From JACZSB01 sp965372015 (GTDB lineage Bacteria; Fidelibacterota; Marinisomatia; SCGC-AAA003-L08; TS1B11), in assembly GCA_965372015.1 (NCBI GenBank), contig CBDVAP010000045.1, forward strand, positions 1 through 19,508: a stretch of 19,508 nt of DNA, read 5' to 3'. Below the pieces are notes generated by a model. That model made no database searches, had not been told where the DNA came from, and worked only from the letters and a program-made list of their open reading frames with translations. The position numbers and the translations under genes are program-made. Position 1 is the first letter of the stretch, and each line of letters opens with the position of its first letter. Of this stretch, positions 1 to 7,190 are shown piece after piece.

Positions 1-164
1 TCCGCCCATTTTTCACTTTTCATTTTGCATTTCCCGCCCGGGCTAGCCTCCCCCGTCGGTAAGCACTGGCCTTTTAATGGGTATTAGCTAGGCATTGGAT
101 GGGTTTAAGGTGGGTTTTTAATGGGTCGTTGATGGGTCTAAGCTGGGTATAAGCGGGGTCTTTC
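1..164 (-). repeat. Composite intergenic repeat, arm A (inverted relative to arm B at 11499-11673)
   Basis: Read on the minus strand, 164-1 aligns with the plus strand from 11499 onward. Both copies have the same order: eight 11-bp units, a linker containing the exact 12-mer ccgacgggggag, then an A-rich block with 7-bp period (here 5-32 on plus, units such as ttcattt). A hand alignment of the 11-bp units plus linker gives roughly three quarters identity, with two units identical. The similarity stops at 164/165, where unrelated DNA follows. The outer end may continue beyond the window. No reading frame is conserved between the copies, so this is non-coding repeat DNA. Confidence 0.85.
77..164 (+). 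repeat. Degenerate 11-bp tandem array, 8 units
   Basis: Eight consecutive 11-bp units run without gaps from 77 to 164. The consensus is about atgggtntaag. Examples are atgggtattag (77-87), atgggtttaag (99-109) and atgggtctaag (132-142). GGGT falls at the same place in seven of the eight units. A period close to one helical turn puts every GGG on the same DNA face. No gene lies in it; the next gene (histidine kinase, minus strand) ends at 280. Confidence 0.85.
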
Positions 165-221
165 ATGTCCTATCGTGAACCCGAAAGGGCACTGATATGG
201 CTGGTCGCTCCGGCCTCTCTC

Positions 222-252
222 ACTGCTAACTGCCACTGCCACTGCTACTGCT
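222..252 (-). repeat. Hexamer microrepeat (actgcy) just past the histidine kinase stop
   Basis: On plus, actgct/actgcc hexamers recur between 222 and 252, with one extra base at 228. On minus they lie directly downstream of the kinase TAG stop (282-280) and stay in the kinase frame. Reading past the stop would add 17 residues ending in a Ser/Gly-rich run (GSSSSSGSGS) before the next TAG at 228-226. The rest of 165-279 shows no gene and no convincing terminator. Confidence 0.6.
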
Positions 253-279
253 ACTTCCGACTACCTGCTCCCCGGGATG

Positions 280-1614
280 CTACGCCGCCGGCAGGTCAAA
301 CCGGAAGGTGCTGCCTCGTCCCGGCTCCGACTCCACCTCGACCCGGGTCTGAAGGGCCAGCATGCACTGTCGCACCAGCGCCAGCCCCAGGCCTGTGCCG
401 CCCTGCTCCCGGCTACGGGCCTTGTCGATCCGGTAGAACTTCTCGAAGATCCGCTCCTGCTGATCCAGGGGAATGCCCTCACCGCTGTCGGTCACGCTGA
501 TCTGCACGCGCTCGTCCCGGCGGGTAGCCTCAAGCCGCACCTGGCCCTCTGCGGTGTGCCGGATAGCGTTGGACGTCAAATTCGACAGGGCGATCTTGAT
601 TATCTCGGGTTGGCCCCTGACAGCCAGGTCGCCCAGGGCCACTTCCAGGCTGATCCCTTTCCCCTCAGCCAGGGGCCCGAAGGTTTCCTCCAGCTCATCG
701 GCCAACTGGGCCAGCTCGGCCCGGGCCGGCTGACCGGACTCTCCTTGAAACTCCAGCCGCACCAACAACAGCATATCGGTGAACAGCTGCTGAATCCGCA
801 GCAGGTTACGGTTGCTCTTCTCCAGGTACTCTCGCAACCGGGGGCGATCGACCTCCCCTTGATCGCCTTGCACCTCGTCCAGGGCTGCTTCCAGGTACCC
901 CCGGGCGGAAAAGACCGGGTTGCGTACCTCGTGGCTGACGGCAGCGATAAAGTCCTCCTGGGCGCGCGTCAGGTGCCGTAGGTCCCGGATGTCCTCTTGC
1001 AGGCGGGCCGCCATGGCCGCCACGGCCCGGGACAAGTCCCCGATCTCATCGCGGCGGTCCGTCGGGGGTACTGCCACCTGCTGGCCGGCGGTTATCTGAT
1101 GAGCGGTGGCCGCCAGGTCACGGATAGGCCGGGAAACCCGGTCCGCCACCACCCAGGCCACAACCAGCGTCAACAGCAGCGCCACCAAAATCCCACCACT
1201 GATAATCAGGCCTACACTACTCAGTGTATCTGCAATCTGCGCCTCGCTGGCGGTAATGCGAACATATTGCCTCTCCTGCGTCGGCGCATCAGGCAGGGGC
1301 GCAATACCGGTAAACAGCGGCGCTGCGGTGTCGGCAATGGCCCCGGCGGACAGCCCCACCAGGAAATTGGCATCCAGCAGCTCCACCTGCTGACCGGCAT
1401 AGCGGGCATAATCGGTAATGATTGCGCTGTAGTCGGTGGAATCGGCCCGGTCGGCCAGCAGCAGGGCCAGGTAGCGGGCCTGGCGGTCCAGGTTGTCCCG
1501 GGAGACGGTGAGCAGATGCCCCCGCACAAACAGGATGGAATAGCCGCTGATGGCTATCACCCCCAGGAAAATCAGGCCGGAGAAAGTGAGCAGGAAACGT
1601 CCGCGGAGACTCAT
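280..1614 (-). CDS. Sensor histidine kinase (HAMP, HisKA, HATPase_c)
   Basis: 444-residue membrane histidine kinase, the expected partner of the response regulator encoded just upstream. Seen in the protein: a membrane segment at about 8-30, an extracytoplasmic sensor region at 31-132 that I do not recognise, and a second membrane segment at about 133-157. A HAMP linker follows to about 211. The HisKA H-box is SHEVRNP, with the phospho-acceptor at H228. The ATPase domain has an N-box around 345-354 (NLTSNAIRHT), a G1 box (DSGEGI, 376-381), an F-box around 390-394 and a G2 box GGTGLGLAL (405-413). All catalytic boxes are intact, so it should autophosphorylate from ATP and pass phosphate to the regulator's Asp. 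It starts at ATG 1614, 14 bp after the regulator's stop, so the two are cotranscribed. The domain order resembles PhoR/BaeS-type kinases, but the signal cannot be told from sequence. Confidence 0.95.
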   Translation of the reverse strand: MSLRGRFLLTFSGLIFLGVIAISGYSILFVRGHLLTVSRDNLDRQARYLALLLADRADSTDYSAIITDYARYAGQQVELLDANFLVGLSAGAIADTAAPLFTGIAPLPDAPTQERQYVRITASEAQIADTLSSVGLIISGGILVALLLTLVVAWVVADRVSRPIRDLAATAHQITAGQQVAVPPTDRRDEIGDLSRAVAAMAARLQEDIRDLRHLTRAQEDFIAAVSHEVRNPVFSARGYLEAALDEVQGDQGEVDRPRLREYLEKSNRNLLRIQQLFTDMLLLVRLEFQGESGQPARAELAQLADELEETFGPLAEGKGISLEVALGDLAVRGQPEIIKIALSNLTSNAIRHTAEGQVRLEATRRDERVQISVTDSGEGIPLDQQERIFEKFYRIDKARSREQGGTGLGLALVRQCMLALQTRVEVESEPGRGSTFRFDLPAA

Positions 1615-1628
1615 ACCGGCCTTGCAGC

Positions 1629-2321
1629 TCAGGTCGTCCGGCGTACCCGGTAACCCACCCCCCGCACGGTCTCTATCAGGTCACCGTCCTCACCTATCTT
1701 CTGACGTAGGTTCTTGATGTGTACATCCACAGTGCGCTCGGTGACCACCACATCACTGTCCCAGACTTGGGCCAGCAGATCGCCCCGGGTGAACACCCGA
1801 TCAGGGCTGCGGGCCAGCAACTCCAGCAAGGAATACTCCCGGCTGGTGAGGGCCAGGGGGCCATCAGACGAGTTGACTTCCCGGCGGGCGCGGTCAATAA
1901 TGAGACTACCGAATGTGAGGGTTTCGTCTGCTTCCACCACCGGCTCCCTACGCCGCAGCACCGTTTTCAGCCGGGTGCTGATCAGACGGGGGCTAGCCGA
2001 CTTGGAAATGAAATCGTCCGCCCCCACTTCCAGGCCGATGATCTGGTCCATTTCGCTGTCCCGGGCAGTGAGCAACAGGACCGGTAAATGGTGCAACCGG
2101 GAGTCCTGGCGAATAGCACGGCACAGGTCCAGACCGTCCATCCCGGGCATCATCACATCCAGGATAGCGGCATCGAAATCAGTGCTCCGCAACATTTCCA
2201 GCGCCTCCCCACCTCCGGCAGCGGTGGTTACCAGATAGCCCTCCCGTTGCAGGTTCAGCTGTACCACCTCCCGCACGTCCGCTTCATCATCCACGACCAG
2301 GATGTGGGATTTACCAGGCAT
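1629..2321 (-). CDS. OmpR/PhoB-family response regulator
   Basis: Two-domain transcription factor of 230 residues. The receiver domain has the acidic pair D11/D12, phospho-acceptor D55 (ILDVMMPGMDG), T85 and K107. A winged-helix DNA-binding domain covers about 131-228 and ends in the typical ETVRGVGYRVRR. Start: ATG 2321 gives MPGKSHILVVDDE, which fits the family. The frame is open further up to a TTG at 2339, but that adds only six residues and has no ribosome site. Oddity: the Lys is followed by Ser-Ala (SKSASPR), whereas most relatives have Lys-Pro, a cis peptide bond that shapes the active site. The kinase gene follows 14 bp downstream. proC lies 105 bp upstream on the same strand, and its transcript could read in. 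Target genes cannot be named. Confidence 0.94.
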   Translation of the reverse strand: MPGKSHILVVDDEADVREVVQLNLQREGYLVTTAAGGGEALEMLRSTDFDAAILDVMMPGMDGLDLCRAIRQDSRLHHLPVLLLTARDSEMDQIIGLEVGADDFISKSASPRLISTRLKTVLRRREPVVEADETLTFGSLIIDRARREVNSSDGPLALTSREYSLLELLARSPDRVFTRGDLLAQVWDSDVVVTERTVDVHIKNLRQKIGEDGDLIETVRGVGYRVRRTT

Positions 2322-2426
2322 GCCTGAAGTTCGCACCAAAAAATCGGCCGGTTGCAGAAATTTCCCTACCCGACTGGAGAACGACTATCGCCGGGCGTTG
2401 GCTCCTCCTGTCCACCCTGACTGGGG

Positions 2427-3266
2427 CTAACCTTGTTCCCCGTGGTAAAGCCGGGCCACTTTCTCAGCAGAAGTCACGATCCCCTTTATCAGGGCCGAGC
2501 TGAAGCCCTCGTGTTCCATCTGGTTCAGGCCCGCAATTGTGGCGCCCCGGGGGGTAGTGACCTTGTCGATTTCCGACTCAGGGTGACAGTGGTCCCGCAA
2601 CGCCAGCGCGGACGCCCCCCGGGCTGTCTGGGCTGCCATTAACAGGGCCTCTTCCGGGTGGAAGCCGATTTCGATCCCCCCTTGCGAGGCGGCCCGGATT
2701 GAGCGCAGGAAAAAGGCTATCCCGCAGCCCCCCAGGGCCGTGGCCCCGGCCATCAGGTTCTCGTTGATCACCAGCGTGCGGCCCACCGACCCGAATAGCT
2801 CCTCGGCGTATTCCAAGGCCGCGGTGTGTGCCGAAGTCGCTGCTAAACATGTCATGGACTCGCCGAGTTCAATGGCCGTGTTGGGCATGGCTCGCACTAC
2901 CGGTACATCGGCGCCGGTCATTTCATGCAATTCCGCCAGCCGCACACCGGACACCACGGATATCAGAACCTGGTCCCGAGATCTTAACAGGGGAGCGATT
3001 TGAGACAGTACTTTGTCCAGCTGCTGGGGCTGCACGGCGATGATCACCGTCCCCGCGGCTTTTACCGCGCCCTCATTATCCACCTGGACTTGGAACCCCT
3101 GCTCAGCCAAGCCGGCCAGCAGTTCCACATTCCGCCTGGTAATGATAATGCTCCCCGGTTTATAGTCTCCGGCGGCTACCAGTCCCCTGGCGATCCCCGT
3201 GCCGATGTTGCCGCCCCCGATAATAGCTATGGGACCGGTTTGGGCCTTGCTTACCTGCTTTGCCAT
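2427..3266 (-). CDS. proC: Pyrroline-5-carboxylate reductase
   Basis: Catalyses the last step of proline synthesis: NAD(P)H-dependent reduction of 1-pyrroline-5-carboxylate to L-proline, in the cytoplasm. The 279-residue length is normal for ProC. Seen: an N-terminal Rossmann fold with IIGGGNIGTGIA (15-26), the family motif RAMPNTAIELGESMT (125-139; usual form RAMPNTPxxxGxGxT), TALGGCGIAFF (176-186), and the C-terminal dimer/substrate signature TTPRGATIAGLNQMEHEGF (237-255). Start chosen at ATG 3266 because a strong ribosome site lies 5 nt upstream; a longer frame from TTG 3299 lacks one. It is divergent from the FemAB-like gene and upstream of the two-component pair on the same strand. Departures from consensus (TALGGCGIA for TAVSGSGPA) are moderate, and I see no reason to doubt function. 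Confidence 0.96.
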   Translation of the reverse strand: MAKQVSKAQTGPIAIIGGGNIGTGIARGLVAAGDYKPGSIIITRRNVELLAGLAEQGFQVQVDNEGAVKAAGTVIIAVQPQQLDKVLSQIAPLLRSRDQVLISVVSGVRLAELHEMTGADVPVVRAMPNTAIELGESMTCLAATSAHTAALEYAEELFGSVGRTLVINENLMAGATALGGCGIAFFLRSIRAASQGGIEIGFHPEEALLMAAQTARGASALALRDHCHPESEIDKVTTPRGATIAGLNQMEHEGFSSALIKGIVTSAEKVARLYHGEQG

Positions 3267-3270
3267 TACA

Positions 3271-3277
3271 TCTCCTC
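3271..3277 (-). promoter_or_regulatory. Ribosome binding site fixing the proC start
   Basis: The minus strand reads GAGGAGA immediately upstream of ATG 3266, with the GGAG core 5 nt from the start codon. This is one of the few strong Shine-Dalgarno sequences in the window, and it favours ATG 3266 over the upstream TTG 3299. Confidence 0.85.
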
Positions 3278-3392
3278 TTAAAAGTGCCCCGCACTGCAAA
3301 AGTCGTAGTCCAAGGTTGTTCTAAAAGCTGGAGATTAAGCCCCTTCCAAGGGCCAGGCAATGGGGAAACCATCCGACTACTATCGTAATCGA

Positions 3393-3423
3393 TGTCGGGG
3401 CGACCCAGTGAGTCGCCCCGACA
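3393..3423. repeat. Perfect 12-bp-stem hairpin between divergent genes
   Basis: tgtcggggcgac (3393-3404) pairs perfectly with gtcgccccgaca (3412-3423) around a 7-nt loop (ccagtga). It lies between the starts of proC (minus) and the FemAB-like gene (plus) and has no T-run on either side. It is therefore placed wrongly for a terminator of either gene. It could be a REP-like dispersed palindrome, a dyad operator or an mRNA 5' structure. The rest of the 212-bp divergent spacer shows no promoter I would defend. Confidence 0.85.
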
Positions 3424-3478
3424 CCCTTTCCCTTCCACTTCTCCCCTCGCACCGATAAATTCCCGGCGGTTTGATAAC

Positions 3479-4447
3479 ATGACTCTATCCCTTTCCCTCT
3501 ATCAACAATCCCAGGCCTCAGAGTGGGACGACTTCGTCCGGCGGTCCAACAACGGCACGATCTTCCACCTCAGGCGTTTTCTGGGTTATCATCCCCCGGG
3601 ACGGTTCCATGATCATTCCCTGATTTTCACCGGCGACAAGGGGCCGGTTGCCCTGTTCCCGGCGGCTATCCGGGATAATGAAGGGATCAACCATCTGATT
3701 TCCCACCCCGGCTCCTCCTTCGGCGGTTTCGTTACACCCGTAGGACTGAGCTTCAAGAACGCCCATGAGCTGGTGCTGGCCTTGCTGAAGCATGCCCGCC
3801 GCGAGGACATTGGCCGCATCACCCTGACCCATCCGCCCACTATCTACAACCGGCGGCTGTCCAACTACGTCGAATTTGTGCTGCTCAGTCAGGGCTTCAC
3901 CAGCCTGAAGCGGGAGGTATCCAGTATCCTGTACCTGGAAAAGGACCCCCAGCGCAACCTGGCCAAGTTTACTTCGGCTTCCCGGCGGGCGGTCCGCAAG
4001 GCGCAGCAATCAGGAGTGCAGGTACGTCTCAGCGATGACTGGCTCTCCTTCTACAACATCCTGCTGCATAATCTAAAGCGGCGGCATGGGGTTAGCCCTA
4101 CCCATACTCTTGAGGAGCTGCAGTGTCTGGTAGCCCTCTTCCCCGACGATATTCGCCTGCTGTCCGCCTTCCTGGATGGTCGCATGATCGCCGGCCTCGC
4201 CATCTTTGACGCCAATCCGGAGGTCACCCTGGCATTCTACATCAGCCACGATGAGGATTACCAGGAGTACCGGGCGGTGAACTTGCTTTTCTATGAATTT
4301 ATCTCGCAGGCCATCGAGGGTGGGTTCAAGTACCTCGATTTCGGCACATTCAGCCTGAACATGCAGGCAAATTTTGGCCTGGCCCGCTTTAAGGAGAGCT
4401 TCGGCTCCAGCGGCCTGTTCCGGGAAACCATGACCATCGATCTTTAA
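3479..4447 (+). CDS. FemAB/GNAT-like transferase of a polysaccharide cluster
   Basis: 322-residue soluble protein resembling the FemAB-like (BioF2-like, GNAT-fold) family. That family includes aminoacyl transferases acting on lipid II and less-defined proteins found in exopolysaccharide loci. Seen: a double-domain layout with a central helix-forming basic stretch (FTSASRRAVRKAQQSGVQV, 164-182), a GNAT-like strand with FLDGRMIAGLAIF (231-243), and the C-terminal YLDFGTFSLNMQANFGLARF (285-304), which matches the family pattern of DFG then GLxxFK. No signal peptide. ATG 3479 was chosen because the frame upstream runs back into the hairpin and encodes an uncharacteristic Pro/Ser-rich stretch; no clear ribosome site is present. 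The flippase gene follows after 8 bp, so the two form an operon. The likely role (inference) is adding an acyl or aminoacyl group to a sugar unit before export; the substrate is unknown. Confidence 0.8.
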   Translation: MTLSLSLYQQSQASEWDDFVRRSNNGTIFHLRRFLGYHPPGRFHDHSLIFTGDKGPVALFPAAIRDNEGINHLISHPGSSFGGFVTPVGLSFKNAHELVLALLKHARREDIGRITLTHPPTIYNRRLSNYVEFVLLSQGFTSLKREVSSILYLEKDPQRNLAKFTSASRRAVRKAQQSGVQVRLSDDWLSFYNILLHNLKRRHGVSPTHTLEELQCLVALFPDDIRLLSAFLDGRMIAGLAIFDANPEVTLAFYISHDEDYQEYRAVNLLFYEFISQAIEGGFKYLDFGTFSLNMQANFGLARFKESFGSSGLFRETMTIDL

Positions 4448-4455
4448 TCCCGACT

Positions 4456-5922
4456 ATGTTGCGGAGCATCAAAACTCTCACTTTCCAGACTCTGATTTAC
4501 GGGACGGGCCATATCCTGGCTCGGGCTGTTACCTTCCTGTTGCTGCCCCTTTACACCCATGTTTTCACGACTCATGAGTACGGGGTCATATCCCTGACCT
4601 ATGCCTTCATGGGCTTCATGATTGTAGTACTTCATTACGGCCTGGATGCGGCCCTGATGAAGTGGTATACCCCGGCTGGACCGGAGGATCGCTCCCGCTA
4701 CCTCAGCACAACCTACGTCTCTTATCTCGTTACCACCACCGGGGTCGCTCTGGTCATTTTTTCCTTGCGCCAATGGTTGGCCCCCGTCTTGCTGGGGGGA
4801 GATTATCCCAATCTGTTGGCTTTGGTTGCGGCGATTCTTTTCTTTGACGTGCTATTGGCCGTCCCTCTCCTGCAGCTGCGTTCCGAAGGCCGCCCCCTGG
4901 CCTTTGTGGGTTTTAGCCTGATTAGTGTCGTTCTTTCACTGACTCTCAATTTTATACTGGTGCTGGAATACCGCCTGGGCATTCAAGGCGTGTTACTCAG
5001 CAACCTGATTACATCCGGGATAGTATTTTTCCTGACCCTTCCGATTGTGGTGCGGCGGTTGCAGATCAAATCGGTATCCTTCCAAACCTGGCGCCGGCTT
5101 GCGCGTTTCGGATTGCCTTTCCTCCCCGCTGGGGCCTTTGCCATGCTCATGGAATTAGCAGATCGGTATCTGCTAAAAATCATGACGGACATTGAGACTG
5201 TTGGGATTTACAGTGCGGGGTATAAACTGGGCATGCTGATGCTCCTGCTGGTCGTGGGGTTCAACGCCGGCTGGCACCCCTTCTTCCTGCGTCAAAAAGA
5301 CAGCCGCGAGACACGGCGAATGTTTGCCCGGATCACTTCATTAGTTATGGCTTCGTTGGGGTTTATCTGGTTGCTCATGGTTCTTTGGATACCACGCCTG
5401 CTGCGTCTGGATATTGGGCCAGTTACTATATACGGCCCGGAATTCTGGGAAAGCGAAAAGATTGTTCCACTGATCGCCTTGGGCTATTTCTTCCATGCCG
5501 CCTACCTACTGCAGCTGCCGGGGGTGTTCCTGCTGGAGCGTTCGAAATGGGTGGCGGTGACCCGGGGAGCGGGCGCTCTAACCAATATCGGCTTGAACCT
5601 GGTTCTGATCCCCTTCTACGGTGCTCAGGGGGCGGCGCTGGCCACCTGTCTTTCATTTTTCGTTATGGCACTTTTGTTCTGGGGCGTGAACCGGAAGATC
5701 TATCCTGTACCACTCGAATGGAACCGGCTGGTACGGATCGTGGCATTCATGGCCCTGGCTTACAGCCTGGCATGGTTCATCCCCGCTACGGTCGTTAGGG
5801 ATCTGCTGCTTTCACTCCTGTATCCTCTGGGGCTGGTATTCACCGGGTTTCTTACTGGGGGCGAACGTGCGCTGCTGAAAAGGGGTTTCCGTAATTTTAG
5901 CGTGCGACGGTCAACTCGTTGA
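4456..5922 (+). CDS. Wzx-type polysaccharide flippase (MOP superfamily)
   Basis: 488-residue integral membrane protein of the polysaccharide transport/flippase family. Members move undecaprenyl-diphosphate-linked repeat units from the inner to the outer face of the cytoplasmic membrane. Seen: hydrophobic segments along nearly the whole length (about 12-14) and the typical N-terminus with a TLIYGTGHILARAVTFLLLPLYTH-like start, where a short helix precedes TM1. There is an internal conserved FGLPFLPAGAFAMLMELADRYLL stretch (about 218-240), and the length is normal. It starts at ATG 4456, 8 bp after the FemAB-like stop, with no obvious ribosome site, so translation may be coupled. The 3' end overlaps the end of the convergent glycosyltransferase gene by 26 bp. 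Function is by family; the exact glycan is unknown. Confidence 0.93.
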   Translation: MLRSIKTLTFQTLIYGTGHILARAVTFLLLPLYTHVFTTHEYGVISLTYAFMGFMIVVLHYGLDAALMKWYTPAGPEDRSRYLSTTYVSYLVTTTGVALVIFSLRQWLAPVLLGGDYPNLLALVAAILFFDVLLAVPLLQLRSEGRPLAFVGFSLISVVLSLTLNFILVLEYRLGIQGVLLSNLITSGIVFFLTLPIVVRRLQIKSVSFQTWRRLARFGLPFLPAGAFAMLMELADRYLLKIMTDIETVGIYSAGYKLGMLMLLLVVGFNAGWHPFFLRQKDSRETRRMFARITSLVMASLGFIWLLMVLWIPRLLRLDIGPVTIYGPEFWESEKIVPLIALGYFFHAAYLLQLPGVFLLERSKWVAVTRGAGALTNIGLNLVLIPFYGAQGAALATCLSFFVMALLFWGVNRKIYPVPLEWNRLVRIVAFMALAYSLAWFIPATVVRDLLLSLLYPLGLVFTGFLTGGERALLKRGFRNFSVRRSTR

Positions 5923-7072
5923 AAACAGCCGTGAAAGCTGCCACGTATCTTTCTGCCCCGAACTTCTCCAGTGCATACCGGCGGATCTGCTGCGCGTCAT
6001 ACTTGTCGCAACTATGCAGCATGGTCGCCATGGCCTGGTAGAGGGCAGGTTCATCATTGACCGGAATCAATATCCCTGCTTCATCAGTCACGATATCTTC
6101 CGGCCCACCACAGCGGGTAGCGATGACGGGCAGGCCGCAGACCATGGCTTCCACCAGGGCCAGCCCGAAAGTCTCTACCTCGCTGGGCAGGACCAAACAA
6201 TGGCTCTGACGCAATTGCCGGGCGACCTCTTCTCCGGGCAGGTAGCCCGTAAACTCGACCCGTTCATTTAAGCCCAGTCGTTGCGCCAGCCTCTCAAGGT
6301 GTCCCCGCAAAGGCCCGTCACCCACCAGAATCAGTCTTACCTGATCATCATTCCCGGCAAGGCGAAGGAAAGCCTTTAGCAGCAGATCGATACGTTTCTC
6401 CGGCCGCAACAGAGCGACGGCAATGAACGTGAATTCACTGCCTCTTCCCCTATAGCCACCGTCGGAGTCCTGAAAGTGCTTTGGGACGGGGTTATGGATG
6501 ACCGCGGTCTTGCCCCGTGCTTCGGGATAGGTTTCGCAGAGCCGCCGCTCCAGGGCGGTACTAACCGCCAATACCTTGCCGGCGTGCCGGTAGCTTCTTC
6601 GCACACCTTCCCCCAAGAACCCCCGGAACCCCCCGGGAAGGAGCAATTTCTTATGATGTTCCATAACCACAAAGGGTAACGATTCCGCTGCCAGGTGTTC
6701 AGCCAGGGCAGCCCCGGCCAACACTGACGAATGGATCAGCACGGCATCCGGCCGGCCCTGCTGCTGCAACACTGCTTTGAAGTGCCGGTTCAACCTGTAC
6801 CGGTAATATAAATAGCTAGCCTTCCTCAGTTTGGGAAACGGATTAATGAACTCCTTCCGGTAGGTCACTAGCCCTTGTTCAATTACCGGATCGGCTGTTT
6901 GCTCAGGCAATTGATTGAGTTTCAATACCTTTCTAAAAGTGTGCATAATATCGGCGATGATGACAACTTCAAATCCGCTGCGCGCCAGGGTGCCGGCCCA
7001 TTCGACGAAAAAAGTGCCGCTGTCAGGGCTCAGTTTTGAGGGGTACCATGAGGGGATAATGAATAACTTCAT
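5897..7072 (-). CDS. GT4-family glycosyltransferase
   Basis: 391-residue GT-B glycosyltransferase, group 1 (GT4), expected to transfer a sugar from a nucleotide donor to a lipid-linked glycan at the inner membrane face. Seen: N-terminal MKLFIIPSWYPSKLSPDSGTF (acceptor domain), and a C-terminal donor domain with VALLRPEKRIDLLLKAF (219-235), LVGDGPLRGHLERLA (249-263) and the EX7E motif at E300/E308 (ETFGLALVEAMVCGLPVIAT). Start: ATG 7072 gives the typical GT4 beginning. The frame is open to a TTG at 7150, but that extension has no family resemblance. It stands alone on minus within an otherwise plus-strand cluster and shares a 118-bp divergent spacer with the next glycosyltransferase. Its 3' end overlaps the flippase gene by 26 bp. 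Confidence 0.93.
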   Translation of the reverse strand: MKLFIIPSWYPSKLSPDSGTFFVEWAGTLARSGFEVVIIADIMHTFRKVLKLNQLPEQTADPVIEQGLVTYRKEFINPFPKLRKASYLYYRYRLNRHFKAVLQQQGRPDAVLIHSSVLAGAALAEHLAAESLPFVVMEHHKKLLLPGGFRGFLGEGVRRSYRHAGKVLAVSTALERRLCETYPEARGKTAVIHNPVPKHFQDSDGGYRGRGSEFTFIAVALLRPEKRIDLLLKAFLRLAGNDDQVRLILVGDGPLRGHLERLAQRLGLNERVEFTGYLPGEEVARQLRQSHCLVLPSEVETFGLALVEAMVCGLPVIATRCGGPEDIVTDEAGILIPVNDEPALYQAMATMLHSCDKYDAQQIRRYALEKFGAERYVAAFTAVFNELTVAR

Positions 7073-7190
7073 GCTGCTGAACTGAGACAAATTACATTTT
7101 TCTGGAAGCAAAATACAGTGGCGCTTAGGTTTCCCGGTTCGATCAATCAAATAGTGTTTAATACTGGATGATCAAACCGCTCCGGCTAAA

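Noticed and set aside
1..175. CRISPR-like array because of regular units
   Set aside because: The units are 11 bp and gapless, with no repeat-spacer alternation and no cas genes.
277..981. Long plus-strand open frame antisense to the histidine kinase
   Set aside because: It is the shadow of a GC-rich kinase gene with all catalytic motifs on minus; the frame has low-complexity Gln/Leu/Pro content and no family resemblance.
997..1653. Second long plus-strand frame antisense to the kinase and regulator junction
   Set aside because: Gly/Gln-rich shadow translation with no recognisable motif, spanning a real gene boundary on the other strand.
3393..3423. Intrinsic terminator
   Set aside because: Both flanking genes start here and diverge; no T-run follows the stem on either strand.
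3392..3478. N-terminal extension of the FemAB-like protein
   Set aside because: It runs through the hairpin, is Pro/Ser-rich and has no ribosome site; ATG 3479 fits the family start.
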